Assembly: GCA_024699855.1 (NCBI GenBank)
Contig: JAMPIQ010000001.1
Location: 6,510,001-6,574,000, forward strand
DNA from: Aphelenchoides besseyi
Lineage: Eukaryota; Nematoda; Chromadorea; Rhabditida; Aphelenchoididae
Length of the DNA: 64,000 bases
Direction: 5' to 3'
Program-made: the position numbers and the translations under genes
Notes under the pieces: model-generated
Databases searched by the model: none
The model's input: the letters and a program-made list of their open reading frames with translations, nothing else
What the model was told of the DNA's origin: nothing
Part shown: positions 35,182 to 47,621 of the stretch, piece by piece
Layout: the number at the start of each line of letters is the position of its first letter
Position numbering within the stretch: position 1 is the first letter of the stretch

Positions 35182-37684
35182 ATGTTGTTTTGCACTTTCC
35201 TAGCACTTTTGATCGTCTATTGTTTTTATCATTTCTATTACAAGCGACGAAATCTGCCTCCAGGTCAGTGGTGAGGTTCGAAGATCTCAGTTGTTGAGGG
35301 ACAATAACATTTGGATTAAAAGAAGAACACGAATTTTTGTTTTATTCTTTTGTTTCAGGTCCAACGCCAATTCCGGTATTAGGTGAGTCAAATCCCGATT
35401 TCTGGTGTATTGTATTTTAGGTAATCTGCTGGAAGTGATCTTCGATCCACCAGGCGAAGCCCCATTTCGACGATGGAAGGAGAAATATGGTCCCGTAAGT
35501 ATTGTCGTTGTAACAAGTTGATCAATCGGTTTTAGGTCTACACATATTGGATGGGTAACTAATATCAACATATACATTTAAAAGTGTAATTAAGGATCAA
35601 TTCCAATTGTTTCTGTGTCCGAATACAACACAATGGTTGAGACGTTCCAGAAAGACGGAGAGACCTATGCTGGACGTTATGCTTTCAAGGAGTTCGATGC
35701 ACTTGTTCGAGGTGTTTCTCAGTTCGATTTCAATAAAATTTATGTTTAGGTGGAGATTACGGAGTTATTTTCACGGAAGGTTGAAGACGTTCAAACAATT
35801 CAGCTAACAGAGTAGTTTGTAGGCGATTTGTGGAAAGAACAAAGACGCTATGCACTTCAGGTAAACAATATCGAAGAAAATGAGCACTGAGGTTTAGGTG
35901 TTGCGAGACTTTGGTCTGGGAAGAAACTTGATGCAAGAACGAGTCAGTTTGTTTACCGATAACTTACTTATCGGCTGCAATCTTTGATAAGCAAATGATC
36001 TTTAGATTTTCGATGAGTTGACTTCTTTCTTCAAAGAGATCGACGATAACAATGCGGCGGGAGTTGAGGAGCACGACATCGTTGTAAGGAAAGTCAGCAC
36101 AATCAAGTCACTAAAAATCTCTTTAGGATCTTTTGGATTTGGCAGTAGGATCAATTATAAACGCTGTGCTATTGGGCGAGAATTTTCATTTATTGTTAGA
36201 ATAAAAGAGATTTTAGGGTATCGATTTCATGGAGAAAAACGAAGCGAATTTTTCGAGTTAAAAGACACAGTTCAATCGCACATCAAAATGTTGGGTCATC
36301 CACTGGTTATGGTTGCAATGCCAAATCCGAAGTTGTTTTTGAAGATCCCACTTCTTAGTCGTTATGTTCGGACGGCCGTCGAAACCGGCAACTACCTTCT
36401 CGACTTCTTTCGCGTGCGAATTCGAGAACATGAACAAACGCTGAATGAAAATGAACCACCAACTGATTATGTTCATGCGTTTCTCTTGGAGTGGAAGAAA
36501 CGTGAACAGAATGGAGATACTCATTATTTCTCGTAAGTTTTGTCATAAGTATATGTTCTGATTCCAACGTTTAGACAAGATCAATTGGTGTCGATGTATG
36601 TCACAAACTCAAAAGTTTGGATACTTCTGTTTCAGGTTATACGATCTGTGGATTGCGGGACAAGTGGGTGAAACTATACAGTACATTGACGGTTCTTAGG
36701 AAACAACTTCAAATACGCTTGCGTGGGGTGTAGCATTCCTTTTGCTTCACTATTCGGATGTGCAACAGAAATGTCACGAGGAATTGGACTCTGTAATTGG
36801 ATCTGATCGATTGGTCAATATGAGTGATAAAGCGAATTTACCTTACTGCAATGCTGTGGTTTATGTAAACCGGGTTTTAAGCTGATCTACAATCGATTAT
36901 TTAGGAGATTCAACGAGTCGCCAATTTGGTGCCGCAAAATGTTTGGCATAAGGTCAGAGCATCGTTTTGAATGTGCAATTTTGGAACCTGACATTTCGAA
37001 TGTCCACAAGTTACTTGATCACAAAAGCTATGACACGCAGTTGTGATTAAGTAGAACGTTTGGTATTCGGAAAGTTGTGTTCGAAAAGAGTGCATTCAGA
37101 AGACGTCTAAGATTTTCAGACTGACAAAGATGTCGTAATCAACGGACATCATGTTCCGAAAGGAGTCGCAATTTTGCCTCAGATTTCTGTTGTGTTATCC
37201 GATCCAGTGGTCAGTTTTTTTGTTCGTATCCTTCAATCCAAACATCGTTTAAGGTTTTTCCCGATCCAACGCGTTTTGATCCGACTCGTTTTCTCGACGA
37301 AAACGGTAAACTGAAAAGAGCTGAGCAGGTGGTGTCGTTTAGTATTGGAAAGAGACAAGTGAGTGGAGTCCAACGATCAATAAAAAAGCAGTTTACTTTA
37401 GTGTTTGGGTGAATCACTTGCAAGGTTAGTGATATCAGCATTCACTCAACTTTCGAGGTCCTTGAGCACATCAATTGACATTCGAAATTTTCAGAATGGA
37501 GTTGTTTTTGTTTACGACAAATATTCTAAACAGATACACCGTATGTTTTGGTTAGCACATGAATTCTGAACTATCTTTTCAGCTCCGATCCGGCAAAACA
37601 CCTCCAAGTTTACAGCGTCGACTTGGAGGAACAGTCAACATTACGCCTTTCAAGTGTCGTATTGAAAAGCGAACTCACAATTGA
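35182..37684 (+). CDS. Cytochrome P450, nematode CYP33-like
   Basis: Twenty small exons sum to exactly 500 codons (499 aa): 35182-35263, 35359-35382, 35421-35494, 35536-35554, 35594-35710, 35749-35778, 35823-35860, 35898-35942, 36006-36083, 36127-36175, 36217-36532, 36575-36595, 36636-36663, 36700-36864, 36905-36952, 37120-37209, 37254-37358, 37402-37424, 37495-37540, 37583-37684. N-terminal membrane anchor, then the hinge RRNLPPGPTPIPVLGNL; I helix AGQETTSNTLAW; K helix ExxR as EIQR; FPDPTRFDPTRFL; heme loop FSIGKRQCLGE with the cysteine that ligates heme, split by intron 17. C-terminus PPSLQRRLGGT...PFKCRIEKR matches nematode CYP33-type enzymes. A heme monooxygenase of the ER membrane, acting on xenobiotics or lipids. 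Intron 10 (36176-36216) has a GC donor. Confidence 0.93.
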
Positions 37685-37867
37685 TTGCCTTCAAACTGAA
37701 CATCTCTTTTTGGATGTCAAATTGTTGTGCAATACTTGGAATCACACAAAATAGTTCATTGTTCATAGCTGAGAGTTTTTAAGCACAAAGTTCAATTAGT
37801 TGCGATGTTGAGGGCATTCGATAAAAAGATCAAGCAATTAACGAACATTCTTTGTTATCAGCATCGT

Positions 37868-39190
37868 TTACATCTTACTCAATTGGCTGAGCAACGACGG
37901 TGACGCGACATTTACATCTGCGTTTTCGATGTTTGCTCCGATGGAATTCAAAACATAACGACGATAGGGTGGGATAATGAAGAGCGTTACGACGGCGTTC
38001 AGAACGGCAGTCCACGGCCACGTGAACATCATTCCGGTCCCAAAGATCTCTGCATCAAAACGAAAAACCACCTAAAAGCTCTAATTCACGCACTGTTTTC
38101 GACAATCTATCTGTCTAATCGACGTCTCCTCCATGATCAAAATACTTTTGCTAATTGTATACTTTTGGAGGGTTCGACAATTAGACGCACAGTGCGTCAA
38201 TTGGAGATATCACGCTACACAAATGGCGGCCAAAGTAACCGGCCAAACACCGAAAACAAGCGTCGTAAGGGTCTTAAAAACTTTGTTCAATTCGTTTTTT
38301 CGTGTAAAACATACCCGAAAAACAAGAGCTTGAGTCATCTGCGCTTGATGTACCCTCGTTTTTGCGTCTTCATCTTTGGGTTGAATGAATGCTTGTCGAG
38401 CGTAGAGTAAAACAATTACAAACGAGACGGTACTCAACAACAAACCACCAAAGAAATAGCCAATGGTACCAAAGTCGCGCTGAATTAATGGATTCGTGTT
38501 CTTACAACATTCCCACTTACGATATCAACGACGTACATGAAAAATTTGGTGGAAACATTGCTGCGTTTTAAAACATTTTCGTAATAATTCCAACCCTTTT
38601 TGCTCGCTTGATAAACACCGATGGCTGCGGAAAGCGAACACACGATGGCACCAATCGTACTCACAACCAACCCATCGAGATACTTCGAAGGAAGTGCGTG
38701 TGGCCTGAACAATCGAATAACTTCTCCAGAAGTCAGATTGCTTACTCTTTTGCCAAAATAAAACGATAACGAAAGAGTGCGGCGAGGATGAAAATCCCCT
38801 GCATGTAAGCGAAACAATGAATAATGAAGATCACGTAGTTGATGCCAAACGCTCCGTTCTTGAACCACCATTCGATTCCACGAGGCAGCAGGAACATGAC
38901 TCCATTTTTCACAGCGATTTGCTGATTTCCAAGGTAATTTACGTTCTATGCTTCCAACTTACGTGTTGTGTCAACAACTCGACAACGCTGAAGAACAAAT
39001 CGAAGATCGCTGCGACGAGAAACAGTCGGCTGTACACCAAACGGCGTCCTGTCTTATGAATCGCAACGATCAGAAGCGCATTCAACGCTATTCCCAGCAA
39101 AGATGCACATAAACTCGCGGCCCAAAGGACATCGCCGTAGGTCAATTTGTGGTACATAAGGTCGGCATTAATCAATAAGCTCGGATCCAT
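37868..39190 (-). CDS. Nematode chemoreceptor-like seven-transmembrane GPCR
   Basis: Six exons on the minus strand: 39190-38963, 38921-38746, 38704-38521, 38479-38315, 38272-38219, 38071-37868; 336 aa; every phase agrees. Seven hydrophobic helices: VLWAASLCASLLGIALNALL (TM1), LFLVAAIFDLFFSVVEL (2), INYVIFIIHCFAYMQGIFI (3), followed by RYRF in place of DRY, VVSTIGAIVCSLSAAIG (4), TIGYFFGGLLLSTVSFVIVLL (5), TLVFGVWPVTLAAIC (6), WTAVLNAVVTLFII with PYRRYV (7). The N-x-x-V/I-T...PYR ending is typical of str/srd-type nematode receptors; the exact class is not assigned. I chose MDPSLL at 39190, which lies 12 bp after CTTTTCAG, a possible trans-splice site. Likely sensory, at the ciliary membrane of chemosensory neurons (inference). 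Convergent with the P450 gene. Confidence 0.85.
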
Positions 39191-39980
39191 GATCGAAACA
39201 AACTGAAAAGGTTGATTTCGTTTCACATCGAAGATACCATCAGATTAAAAAGACGATACTAGTGCGAGTATAACCGAGAGATCAAATTCGTGAACAATCA
39301 AACCGAACTTTCCAGTCACATTCACACGAAAAAACAAATCGGAAACATTTTGATTCTTTAATCTCAAACTAGACACTTAATTTCACTCACTACTCACAAA
39401 CAAACAATCCACAAGCCCCTTGATTGAAGTGCGATCAAAAGTCCAAACTCGATGAAGTGAGTCGAGAATTGTCTGTCTATTCAGTCAACTCACGCCTATT
39501 AAACGTGTACAATTGAGCAGAAGAACAACGTCGCGTGTTGTGCATTTTTGCACATCTATTGTTGTTTTTGGCACTTGAAAGTTTGAAGGTCAACGCAAAA
39601 AAGCGAAGGTCTTCAAAGCCATTGCAACGCACTCAATTTCCAATCAGACTTTTGATTAGGCGTAAACGGCTTTCCGAGCAGTCGATCAACCGAAAGGAAA
39701 ACAACAGTTTTCATGCACACTTTAACTTCAATTATTTTGAACTGACCTCAAACTGTCGCAGTGTGGAGATGCACGACTTGATTCGAAAAGTGAATTTTTT
39801 CCAAAAACAAACTCTAATCCAATTGCGTTTATTCGCTTATGTGAACAATGTACATTGATAAGAACACTCTCTACTCCTGATTATGGACTTCGATCATAGA
39901 AGAGCAATTAGAATGGCACAATAGATTACGAAAAGAATAGAAACTTGAGAACTGGCAGTACATTCTGTGCTGTAGGAAGC
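39191..39980. other. Intergenic; one doubtful ORF
   Basis: A 107-codon frame (39535-39858, plus) begins with a signal-peptide-like run but with TTG, not ATG, and resembles nothing. Otherwise empty. Confidence 0.4.
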
Positions 39981-42175
39981 TCAGTATGAAATAAAACAGT
40001 TTTCTCTGAAGTCAGCGAACGTCTTTCCTTTGCCGCCACGAGTTGATTGATAAATTTTTCCACGCGCTGGAGCTAATTTCGAGACATCTGGAGTTGGATT
40101 GACAACAACTTTTGGTAGAGGTTTCTTTTCCACATGCTTTTCTTTCACATCTGATCCGGTTTTCTTTGGACGTTTTGATTGAGTGAGTCCATTGTCGGCT
40201 TTTGACTTCTTGTAGAATTTGCTCATTGAAGTACTTTCATCAAGGCCATCAGCTGCGTTCATTTCCGATAAAACTTCTTTTTGTACAACTGAACTTAATG
40301 GCGGTGGCATAGCGACTGCCGGTTCTTGGGAATGGAGCTGGAAGTTTTTCCATTCGCTTAATTCCGAACTTTTCCAGACGATATTGTTTTCTTAAACCAG
40401 TTTAGTGGTTGTTGGGTGTTGTAGCTTACTTGTTAATCGCTCGTACAACAGATAAACATGAGTTTGCATCCAGTAGTCTTTTGGCGGATTTCGGGACAAA
40501 AACTAAAGTAACTAAATAAGACTATGAAGTGTTTATTGTCTTTACCTCTCGCAGAACCCTACGGTTCAATTGTTTGTACTCGATTTTGAAATACTCACTT
40601 GCAGTTCGATCATCATGACTAAAGATTTTCTCCAGCAACTCTTTGATGTTCGAGAAATCATTGGTGAACTTGTTACCTGACTCATAAAGAATCAGAAGTG
40701 CATTCAGATAGTCAGTGACTGAAGTAATTGCACGAACTCGACAACCTTCGATTTCTGAAACAAACAAGTTAGTAAAACAACAATTTTATTTTGCAAACGC
40801 ACGCTTTGTTACAGTCAACTCGGTTATCACATCGTAGAACTTGGAAAGTTGGGGATCGTTTTTCGAAACCAACTCCTCAGTCAACTCGGCCAAAGAACGT
40901 GAAAAACACGCGTTGCGTACCAGAGCTTCTCCGTTTTGGTATTGCGGTTTGACTCGACGAAAAAGTTTGGCACAGTCCAAAAAGAGCGTCTTGAAACGCA
41001 AAGACAGACAATCACAGTTCTCGTGAATAAACGACAGCAACGATTTGCTGGTGTGAATTGGATCCAAGGCATAAAGAAGTTGAAAGGTACAATCGAAGTC
41101 GAGAGTGAAATCCGGATGTCTGCTGTACCATTCCATTTCATCGATGAGTTCGCTCAAGTAATCGTTATACGCCTAAACAATAAGAATTCGGTTCACAAAG
41201 TATAGTGTCTTTACCATCGTAACAATGTCACTTCGATATTTGATAGCTGGAAAAGCGTAGACATTGTAACGTCCAACATACGCATCGATGAATTTGTAAC
41301 GTTCCTCGTAGTGTTGATAGATAAGTACAAGAACACGATAAAAGATGCTCACGCATTTCAGTTGTTTTTCGTTCAGTTTTGGAATAAGTTCCAGCAGAAA
41401 GTTCTCAATTTCCAATAACCTAAAAGTAAGCGAATAAGTCGGTTGTTCGACTAGGGCTTACAGGTCCAAGAACTTCGAGTTGAAGATAAAATCTTCCGGA
41501 ATCGTCTCGTAGACTACGCGAAACGAATGAGTGATGACATCATAATCAAGAATTCTACAGTCCTCAAGAAAATTGTAAACGTATTTTTCGTACTCTTCCT
41601 CAACGGTTGAAATCTCGAAGAGATCACTGAATTCGGTTTTGACGATATCAACGAGTTCTAAAACGATAATCATCAGTAAAATAAGTTCTTTTTAACAAAC
41701 CATCGAACTCTGTGCTCAAGTAGATTTGCTCCAAATTGCGTTTGACTCGAGATGGCAGGGCTCCTTGTTGCCAAATGTTCTTGCATTCGACTTCTGACTT
41801 ACAAAGAACTCGTAAGATCTTCAACCATCGACGAAATTCGGTTGCATTTCCGCTCGTTGCTTTTAGGCTTTCCGCGACATCATTGGACAGACCTCCGTCG
41901 AGTAGAAACAGCGCTTGTCGAAGTCCCTTTTCGCATTGAATGAGCAGATCAGCAAGAACAAACGACCACTCGGCTTCTTCAATAGTCTGTGTATCATCTG
42001 ATCTGATGGATTCTTTGTACGCGTTGATGAGATTGTAAAGATTGGCCTGTCGTTGCAAAACTTGGCTCTCTTCGCAGATTTTATGCAACGTCAACTCTCC
42101 ACGTTCGTCGGGATCGTTGAACCGACGAAACAATTCGACCGCTTCCTTTAACGCCTTCGTCTCTTCCTCCAACAT
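39981..42175 (-). CDS. Unrecognised helical protein, 645 aa
   Basis: Seven exons on the minus strand: 42175-41701, 41657-41462, 41419-41215, 41172-40803, 40754-40546, 40502-40430, 40390-39981; phases agree throughout and introns are 41-49 bp. The first 500 residues are almost all amphipathic helices with many Leu, Glu and regularly placed aromatic residues (for example FSDLFEISTVEEEYEKYVYNF; LKCVSIFYRVLVLIYQHYEERY), suggesting a scaffold or tethering-complex type fold. The last 110 residues are basic and disordered (KRPKKTGSD, EKKPLPK) and end RGGKGKTFADFR. No catalytic motif. The start follows TTTGCAG by 10 bp. I cannot name the family; a vesicle-tether or RNP-complex subunit would fit but is a guess. 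Confidence 0.75.
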
Positions 42176-42240
42176 CTTGAAAGTGATTCTGCAAAAACAA
42201 CAAATAAGTCCATTTTGGCAGAGAAAAACGACGTGAGGAG

Positions 42241-42603
42241 TTGAAAGAACAAAATTTACGCGATCGAAGCAAAAACTCTGAGTCAACTGTTCAACAGTCG
42301 AACCGGCGAACAGATTGTGTTATTGAACCTCAAAAGAAGTCCCCGTCCGTAGAAGCAAATTCGCCCACCAACCGACCGTCGATCGTCCGACAAATTTTCG
42401 AAACATTCACGACTACACAACGACCGTTGCAAAGCGCGACACTCAAATCTTCAAAGGTTCCTAATCGGTTCTACAAAAAGAAGCCGAACAGTAGAAACGA
42501 AAACAAATTTCTACCACTCGCATCCGTCGATTACATTCGACTAAACGGCAAAAAACGCACAGAAATTAAACAAAAACACTCCTGTTACTCCCAACCGATC
42601 TGA
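42241..42603 (+). CDS. Possible small basic protein, divergent from the 645-aa gene
   Basis: Open frame of about 120 codons, also open upstream to about 42205, no ATG at its start, so it would need an upstream exon. Composition (K, R, S, T, N, P rich, few hydrophobics) is coding-like but disordered. It overlaps the 5' flank of the 645-aa gene on the opposite strand. No similarity recognised. Confidence 0.25.
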   Translation: MKEQNLRDRSKNSESTVQQSNRRTDCVIEPQKKSPSVEANSPTNRPSIVRQIFETFTTTQRPLQSATLKSSKVPNRFYKKKPNSRNENKFLPLASVDYIRLNGKKRTEIKQKHSCYSQPI

Positions 42604-43032
42604 TTGCTCTTAAAAATGATTGTAATCCCAAGACCCAAAACTCTTTCCAACACCCAAAAACACTACCCGACCTTTGTGGTTGTTCACTGGCAATCTCCAT
42701 CGGCGGTGCGGAGCAATAGCTCAGTTGTCAGTGAAAAGAGTTTGTTGTCGATACCAAAAAGCGTCGATCTTTGCCTTTGCTCGATTTCCAAGAGCAACAG
42801 TTAGAAACCGGCGCGAAATAAAACCATCGATTCCGCAGTGGATTTTGATTACGATGCGAAACAAAAACCTCCAATGAATCGAAACAACTTTTTTGGCGAG
42901 CAAAGTACGTGTAGACAGAAGAATAGTAACCGCTTAAAAGGCACTTGGTAGAATCAAATTGCACTTTTGATTCAACTATAAGGATTAATTTGTAAAGCGA
43001 AGTCCATCAATTGATCATTCGTTCTAAAAGCC
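42604..43032. other. No gene seen; ends at right inner boundary of the palindrome
   Basis: AT-rich spacer. At 43033 the sequence begins to match the reverse complement of the left arm (21052). Confidence 0.55.
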
Positions 43033-43121
43033 GCCAATAAAACTGATAGATTCATGCACGATGTTTTTGTTTTTTTAACGCTAATAAAACTAATTTGTTT
43101 ATTGACAGTTGAATTGAGGAT

Positions 43122-43599
43122 TCAGCACAATCTGATCTTCTGACAGCACTGTCCGGGGACGATGCGTTTGTCCTCACGCACGATCAGATCGTAGAGTTTG
43201 TCCAGAGCTTCGTCCACGAGTTTGTCGCAGATTCGGTTCGCAATAGCTGCAGATAAGGAGTGATGAAGATTCGCGATTGCATGTGAAATTGCCGTTAAAA
43301 CAGTATTGAACGGGGTGTTCGAATTGTTTCGTCGCTTCGCTGTCATCGGCGTCAGCGACTGTCTCGATCAAACTTGCAAGTCGGGAAGCAAGTCGACGTT
43401 CCATACGATTAGCATTGCTAGTCGATACATCAGATGGAGCTTGAAACTTCTCGACCAAAAGTCGAATCACCACATTTGCGTCGATCATTTTTGTCGAATG
43501 GGTCAAAAACGAAAGTTTCGATTTTGAAGCACGAAGGGCCGTAGTAACAACTCTCCGCCCGCCGAATTTTGTTGTGATCGTTGGCAGCCAGACGGTCAT
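43122..43599 (-). pseudogene. Unknown two-frame ORF, right-arm copy
   Basis: Translation identical to the left copy at 20486-20963, including the frame switch, so the lesion (if it is one) predates the duplication. Here the upstream sequence is uninterrupted, joining the ORF to the spacer with the tRNA-Ser half at about 43713-43735. Confidence 0.35.
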
Positions 43600-43712
43600 T
43601 TAATACTCAAGTGCCAATCGAGACAAATGAAAAAAGTAAACGCAAAAGTCTGGTTGGCTTACGCAACAACATCTCCTTTCTTTACACCGCCTTGTTCCCT
43701 TACTTACACTGC

Positions 43713-43735
43713 TTCTTAACCACTCGGCCACCGCT
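43713..43735 (-). repeat. tRNA-Ser 5' half, right-arm copy
   Basis: Reverse complement of GCAGCGGTGGCCGAGTGGTTAAG. Same truncated class II tRNA head as at 15643-15665, with no anticodon arm. Confidence 0.5.
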
Positions 43736-43995
43736 GCTCACATTTTTTATTGAAAACGACCGGTCCATAACTCAAAAAAATTTGAGGCCAAATAAAACGG
43801 TCAATATCTCCAGAATGAAGCGCGATAAAAAGAAACGGACTCCACCACGATAATCAGCATGATCGATAGTACGATTTTAGCGATTTTTTTATTTTTGGTT
43901 TTTGGCCAATAGCTTGACCAGTTCTACGATTGAGCAAAAATGACTTATACAGTAATGTTCAGCTCATCGAGATGCGTCGATTGATACCAACGACA

Positions 43996-46102
43996 TCAAA
44001 TTACAGCGGGGATCGATGACAAGCACTGCTTGTGAGAACGAAAAATGAGAAGACTAACCGATTTTGAACCAAAAATGTCTTCTATATCTTCAACTGAATC
44101 CATGGATGGAAAATCTTTGATGGATTTGTTTTCTCTTTGCAATATCGTCTCAATTCGTTTGTAAGCTTTTGCAATTGCTTTTGATTTATCTTTTAAACGA
44201 CGATTAAAATCTTCGCTCAAGTCATCTTTAAATCGTTCCCATAATAATTTTGGATCTGCTGGATTGCAATGGATCAAAATGTTTGCAAAGAGAGTTCGCA
44301 ATTTCTTTGGCATCAGAACTTTGACTGCTTCTTGCATACATTTCACGTATTTCTTCATCATCTTCTATTAGTCCAAGAGCCAAACATGCTTCTCCATTAT
44401 TGAGGTAAGTCGTTCCATTAACAGTTCTTAATTCTGTGAAACTTTTAGCTCCTTTAAAGTGTTGCAGAAGAAGACGCAAATGCCACAAATCACCTTGACT
44501 TGGACTGACTGCGTACATTTGGCCAACAATTTTTGTGCCTCTTTGTCTTATTTCCCAACGCATAAACTTCTTTTCGTTATTTTGATTGTCAAGAATCGTG
44601 ATCTGTTTCCAAACGTAATGAGTTGAAACTTCCGAATACAACAAATTTTGACCAGATGAATCACTTTCGTTCAGTTTAAAATACTCCATACGTTTTGTGT
44701 CTTTGTTCATGATTTCTTTTGCTTTTTCAGGATCACAATCTTCTTCAACATAAACTGATTGTTGGTTTTCGAGATGAATTGGCAAACGGTCAATATGGTG
44801 CGATTTGTTGTACATTTTTAACTTCAGAATTCGAGTTGCTGCTTCAACTGGTCCAACATATCGTCCGTCAATGTGATCTTTTATTTCATCGTGATTTATG
44901 TTTCCTGAAGTTTGAAGTTCCAAAGAAGCCGCGTCATATCCTTTGTAAGCGTACTTGTAAAGGTATTTTACGTTTTTAATTGAACTCACAATTTTGGCGT
45001 TAATGTGACATTTGTATCGTTTCAGAAGATGCCAACTGTACGGAACAACTCGACGATTATCGTACTTGATGTTTGATATGTCCGACACTCTCGGGTACAC
45101 GCGTTAGTTCTCAGGTTTATTTTTGGTTAACGTGTGGGTCGGGAAAACGGAGGAACAACGGTGAAAAACGCAATTACGCCGGTCTCTGTCCAGCGATCGA
45201 CTGACTCCTTTTCGTCCAGAGTGGACGGCGCAGGGAGAGCGAGACGGTTAGACAATCGTGGTGGGAGCTGGGAGTGAGATGAGAGGCAGTTTCGGCTACA
45301 GGAGATTGCTCGATACACAACAATGTTATTTATTGTGATTGTTTGGTTTTGTTTGGCCTTTTCAAAAATGGATAACCGTTTTAGTTTACTTTTGTTTCTT
45401 CGAAGAATTTTTTCGGGTATTTATGTCGACATTTGCCTTTGATCATACATGGAGCACTTCGATTTTCACTGCCGCACATTCGACGAATCATGAATTTACT
45501 CACGAGTTTGAACAATTCTGGGTCTTCCTGCTCATCAGGTAATTCAGCACTAAAATATTTGTCGACGTTTTTGGGTTGCAAAAACTTTTGGCCGTCTTTC
45601 AAACTCAGCAAAAATTGAATTTGAGGAATACCGCGTTTTTGAAATTCGGTAATGTAAACGTAACATTTTGGTTCACTGAATATTTGCTTTTTCACAATAT
45701 CGTCAATTAACGCTTCTACATTTAGAGCAAAAACATGAGCAACAATATCTGGACGATCACTAGCCGTTTGTTTTACTCCATCGACAATTGACTCGTTTAT
45801 TGCTTCCAAAATATCTGGCCAAAATGGATCGCAAGTCATCGTAATAAACAAATCAGGTTTCCGTGTTTTAGAACAAACACCATTGCATCTTGATAGTTTT
45901 CTCGCATGAATCTTGGAGAACCAAAATGAGTCGACGACAAAACATGAATTCTACCAAGATCTTTGTTTAGTTTCTGTCCAAGTTTGCTTAGACTTGTATG
46001 CAATTTGTGGTAGTGCATTGTTTTTAATTGCTTTTGACGAACCCATTTCATTCGATCGCTTTCAACTTGAACGTACGAATCGACAACAAATTGCTGGAAC
46101 AA
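43996..46102 (-). pseudogene. Helitron Rep domain, right-arm copy, HUH histidines lost
   Basis: Homologous to 13500-15382. Both histidines of the metal-binding motif are replaced: the left PHIHF reads PQIQF here (CAC to CAA twice, codons at about 45610-45630). A GAA-to-TAA stop follows at about 45380, a 249-bp solo LTR splits the frame, and a 1-nt insertion at about 44351 shifts the C-terminus. Many other substitutions (for example R to H, K to N, G to S near 45700) cluster here. The gene is plainly non-functional. Confidence 0.85.
45074..45322. mobile_element. Solo LTR (249 bp), private to right arm
   Basis: Starts TGATATGTCC and ends GATACACAACA (TG...CA), flanked by the 5-bp duplication ATGTT at 45069-45073 and 45323-45327. 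The left arm has the empty site (coordinate shift of exactly 254). On the minus strand it contains AAAATAAACC, a polyadenylation-type signal, so transcription was probably on that strand. Unrelated to the 142-bp Gypsy LTR. No internal region; it arose by LTR-LTR recombination. Confidence 0.88.
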
Positions 46103-46971
46103 CTTTTTTGGCCATAATGAATTCGACTGTTTGAATATTGCGAATTGCCAATCGGTAACTGTGGAACTCTGCCCGAGTTTAATCGGCTTTGCTTGTTCGT
46201 GTTTTGTTTGATCATATCAACAGATCAACCAAGTGTGCCTTTCGGCAAGAAGAGCGGATACAACCAAGCAGTTGCGAATGCACTTAATGAACTTATTCTC
46301 CGCGGAGTCGGTTCGTTTTTTCACTTGTATCACCAAAGACATTTCGGGAATGTCACCAGAAGCATCGGTTGTGAAAACAGCGCCGATTTCATCGACTGTT
46401 GGTTCATTGTATCGTTTGGGATCGTAGCCAAGACGCATTTTGAAAGCCATCTTGACGTTTTCAACTGGTCGACCGGCGTCTTCCTCTTCTTTCATCAACT
46501 CACTCATCATCACATGCATTTTAGCGTGCGGATTATGTTGACGAATGATCCTGTCCAACAACTCCATTAGTTCCTTCTTCGTTCCCGTTGTTGTGTTCAG
46601 TCGTCATTCTATTGCTTCAGATGGATCGGAGAAGAACAATTGGCCGTACTTTCGATCAACTGCTGCGCTTACAGTTTCATCGATCTTGTAACAGATTTTG
46701 TTTGGTTCTTGGTCGTTAACAATTAAGGAGTTTATTGAGTTAACACCACAAGACACAGCAAGTAAGCTAGCAACTAGAAGACGAGATAACAACTAACTGA
46801 CAACCCCGAAGATTCCGCGGCAGCCGCCGCACGTAGGGACGCGAGAGACATAACAACAATTCGTGTCAAGTCCCAACAGATTTGACCTTGAATACTGAAA
46901 CAGTATGGACCGGCAGATTCAAATGATCGCATCTTGGTGTTGAAAGCTGCGAAACTATTGGCCGAGTTGTA

Positions 46972-47621
46972 CAGGGTGGCGCAAAATGAACTCCCGTCGG
47001 TTTTTTGCGGATAACTTTTTTATCGATGATTTTTTTGAACAAGTTATACATTTTCTTGGTCCCTATGGTCCCCATTCTTAAATGGAAACAAAATTAAAAT
47101 TTTGAAAATTTGAAAAAATTTCACCTTACCCCCTCTTTGGTCCAATTTTTACGGTCTTGACCGCGTTCGGTTTTCTTCGTTTTTGTCTGCAATGAGTTAT
47201 ACGGTCGCAGCCGCCAGTCACTCTTGAGGAAGTAAGAGCAGCAATCGTGGAAGTTGCCAACGACCTTCGGCAAAATCGCGAAATGAGAGAACGAATTGCG
47301 GTCAGTTTTCCTCGTCGTCTTTATCAATGCTTGGAGCGTGAAAGTGGCCAAGTGGAAATCCGTTAGTCATTTGTTTTGTTGTTAATTTGTTAATCAAACG
47401 CTTCAATTTTAAACATTTAAAGCTGTTTTTAAACAGATCGACAAAATTGGATTAAAGAGAGGGTAAGGTGAAATTTTTTCAAATTTTCAAAATTTTAATT
47501 TTGTTTCCATTTGAAAATGGGGACCATAGGGACCAAGAAAATGTATAACTTGTTTAAAAAAATCATCGATAAAAAGGTTATTCGCAAAAAAACCGATGAC
47601 AATTCATTTTGACCCACTCTG
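46972..47621 (+). mobile_element. Deleted mariner-type element nested in right-arm Helitron
   Basis: Same insertion as 12013-12663, 650 bp, between TA at 46970-46971 and 47622-47623. Long (about 180 bp) inverted ends and the C-terminal transposase tail, here on the plus strand (47205-47365). Being in both arms it predates the palindrome. Confidence 0.85.
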
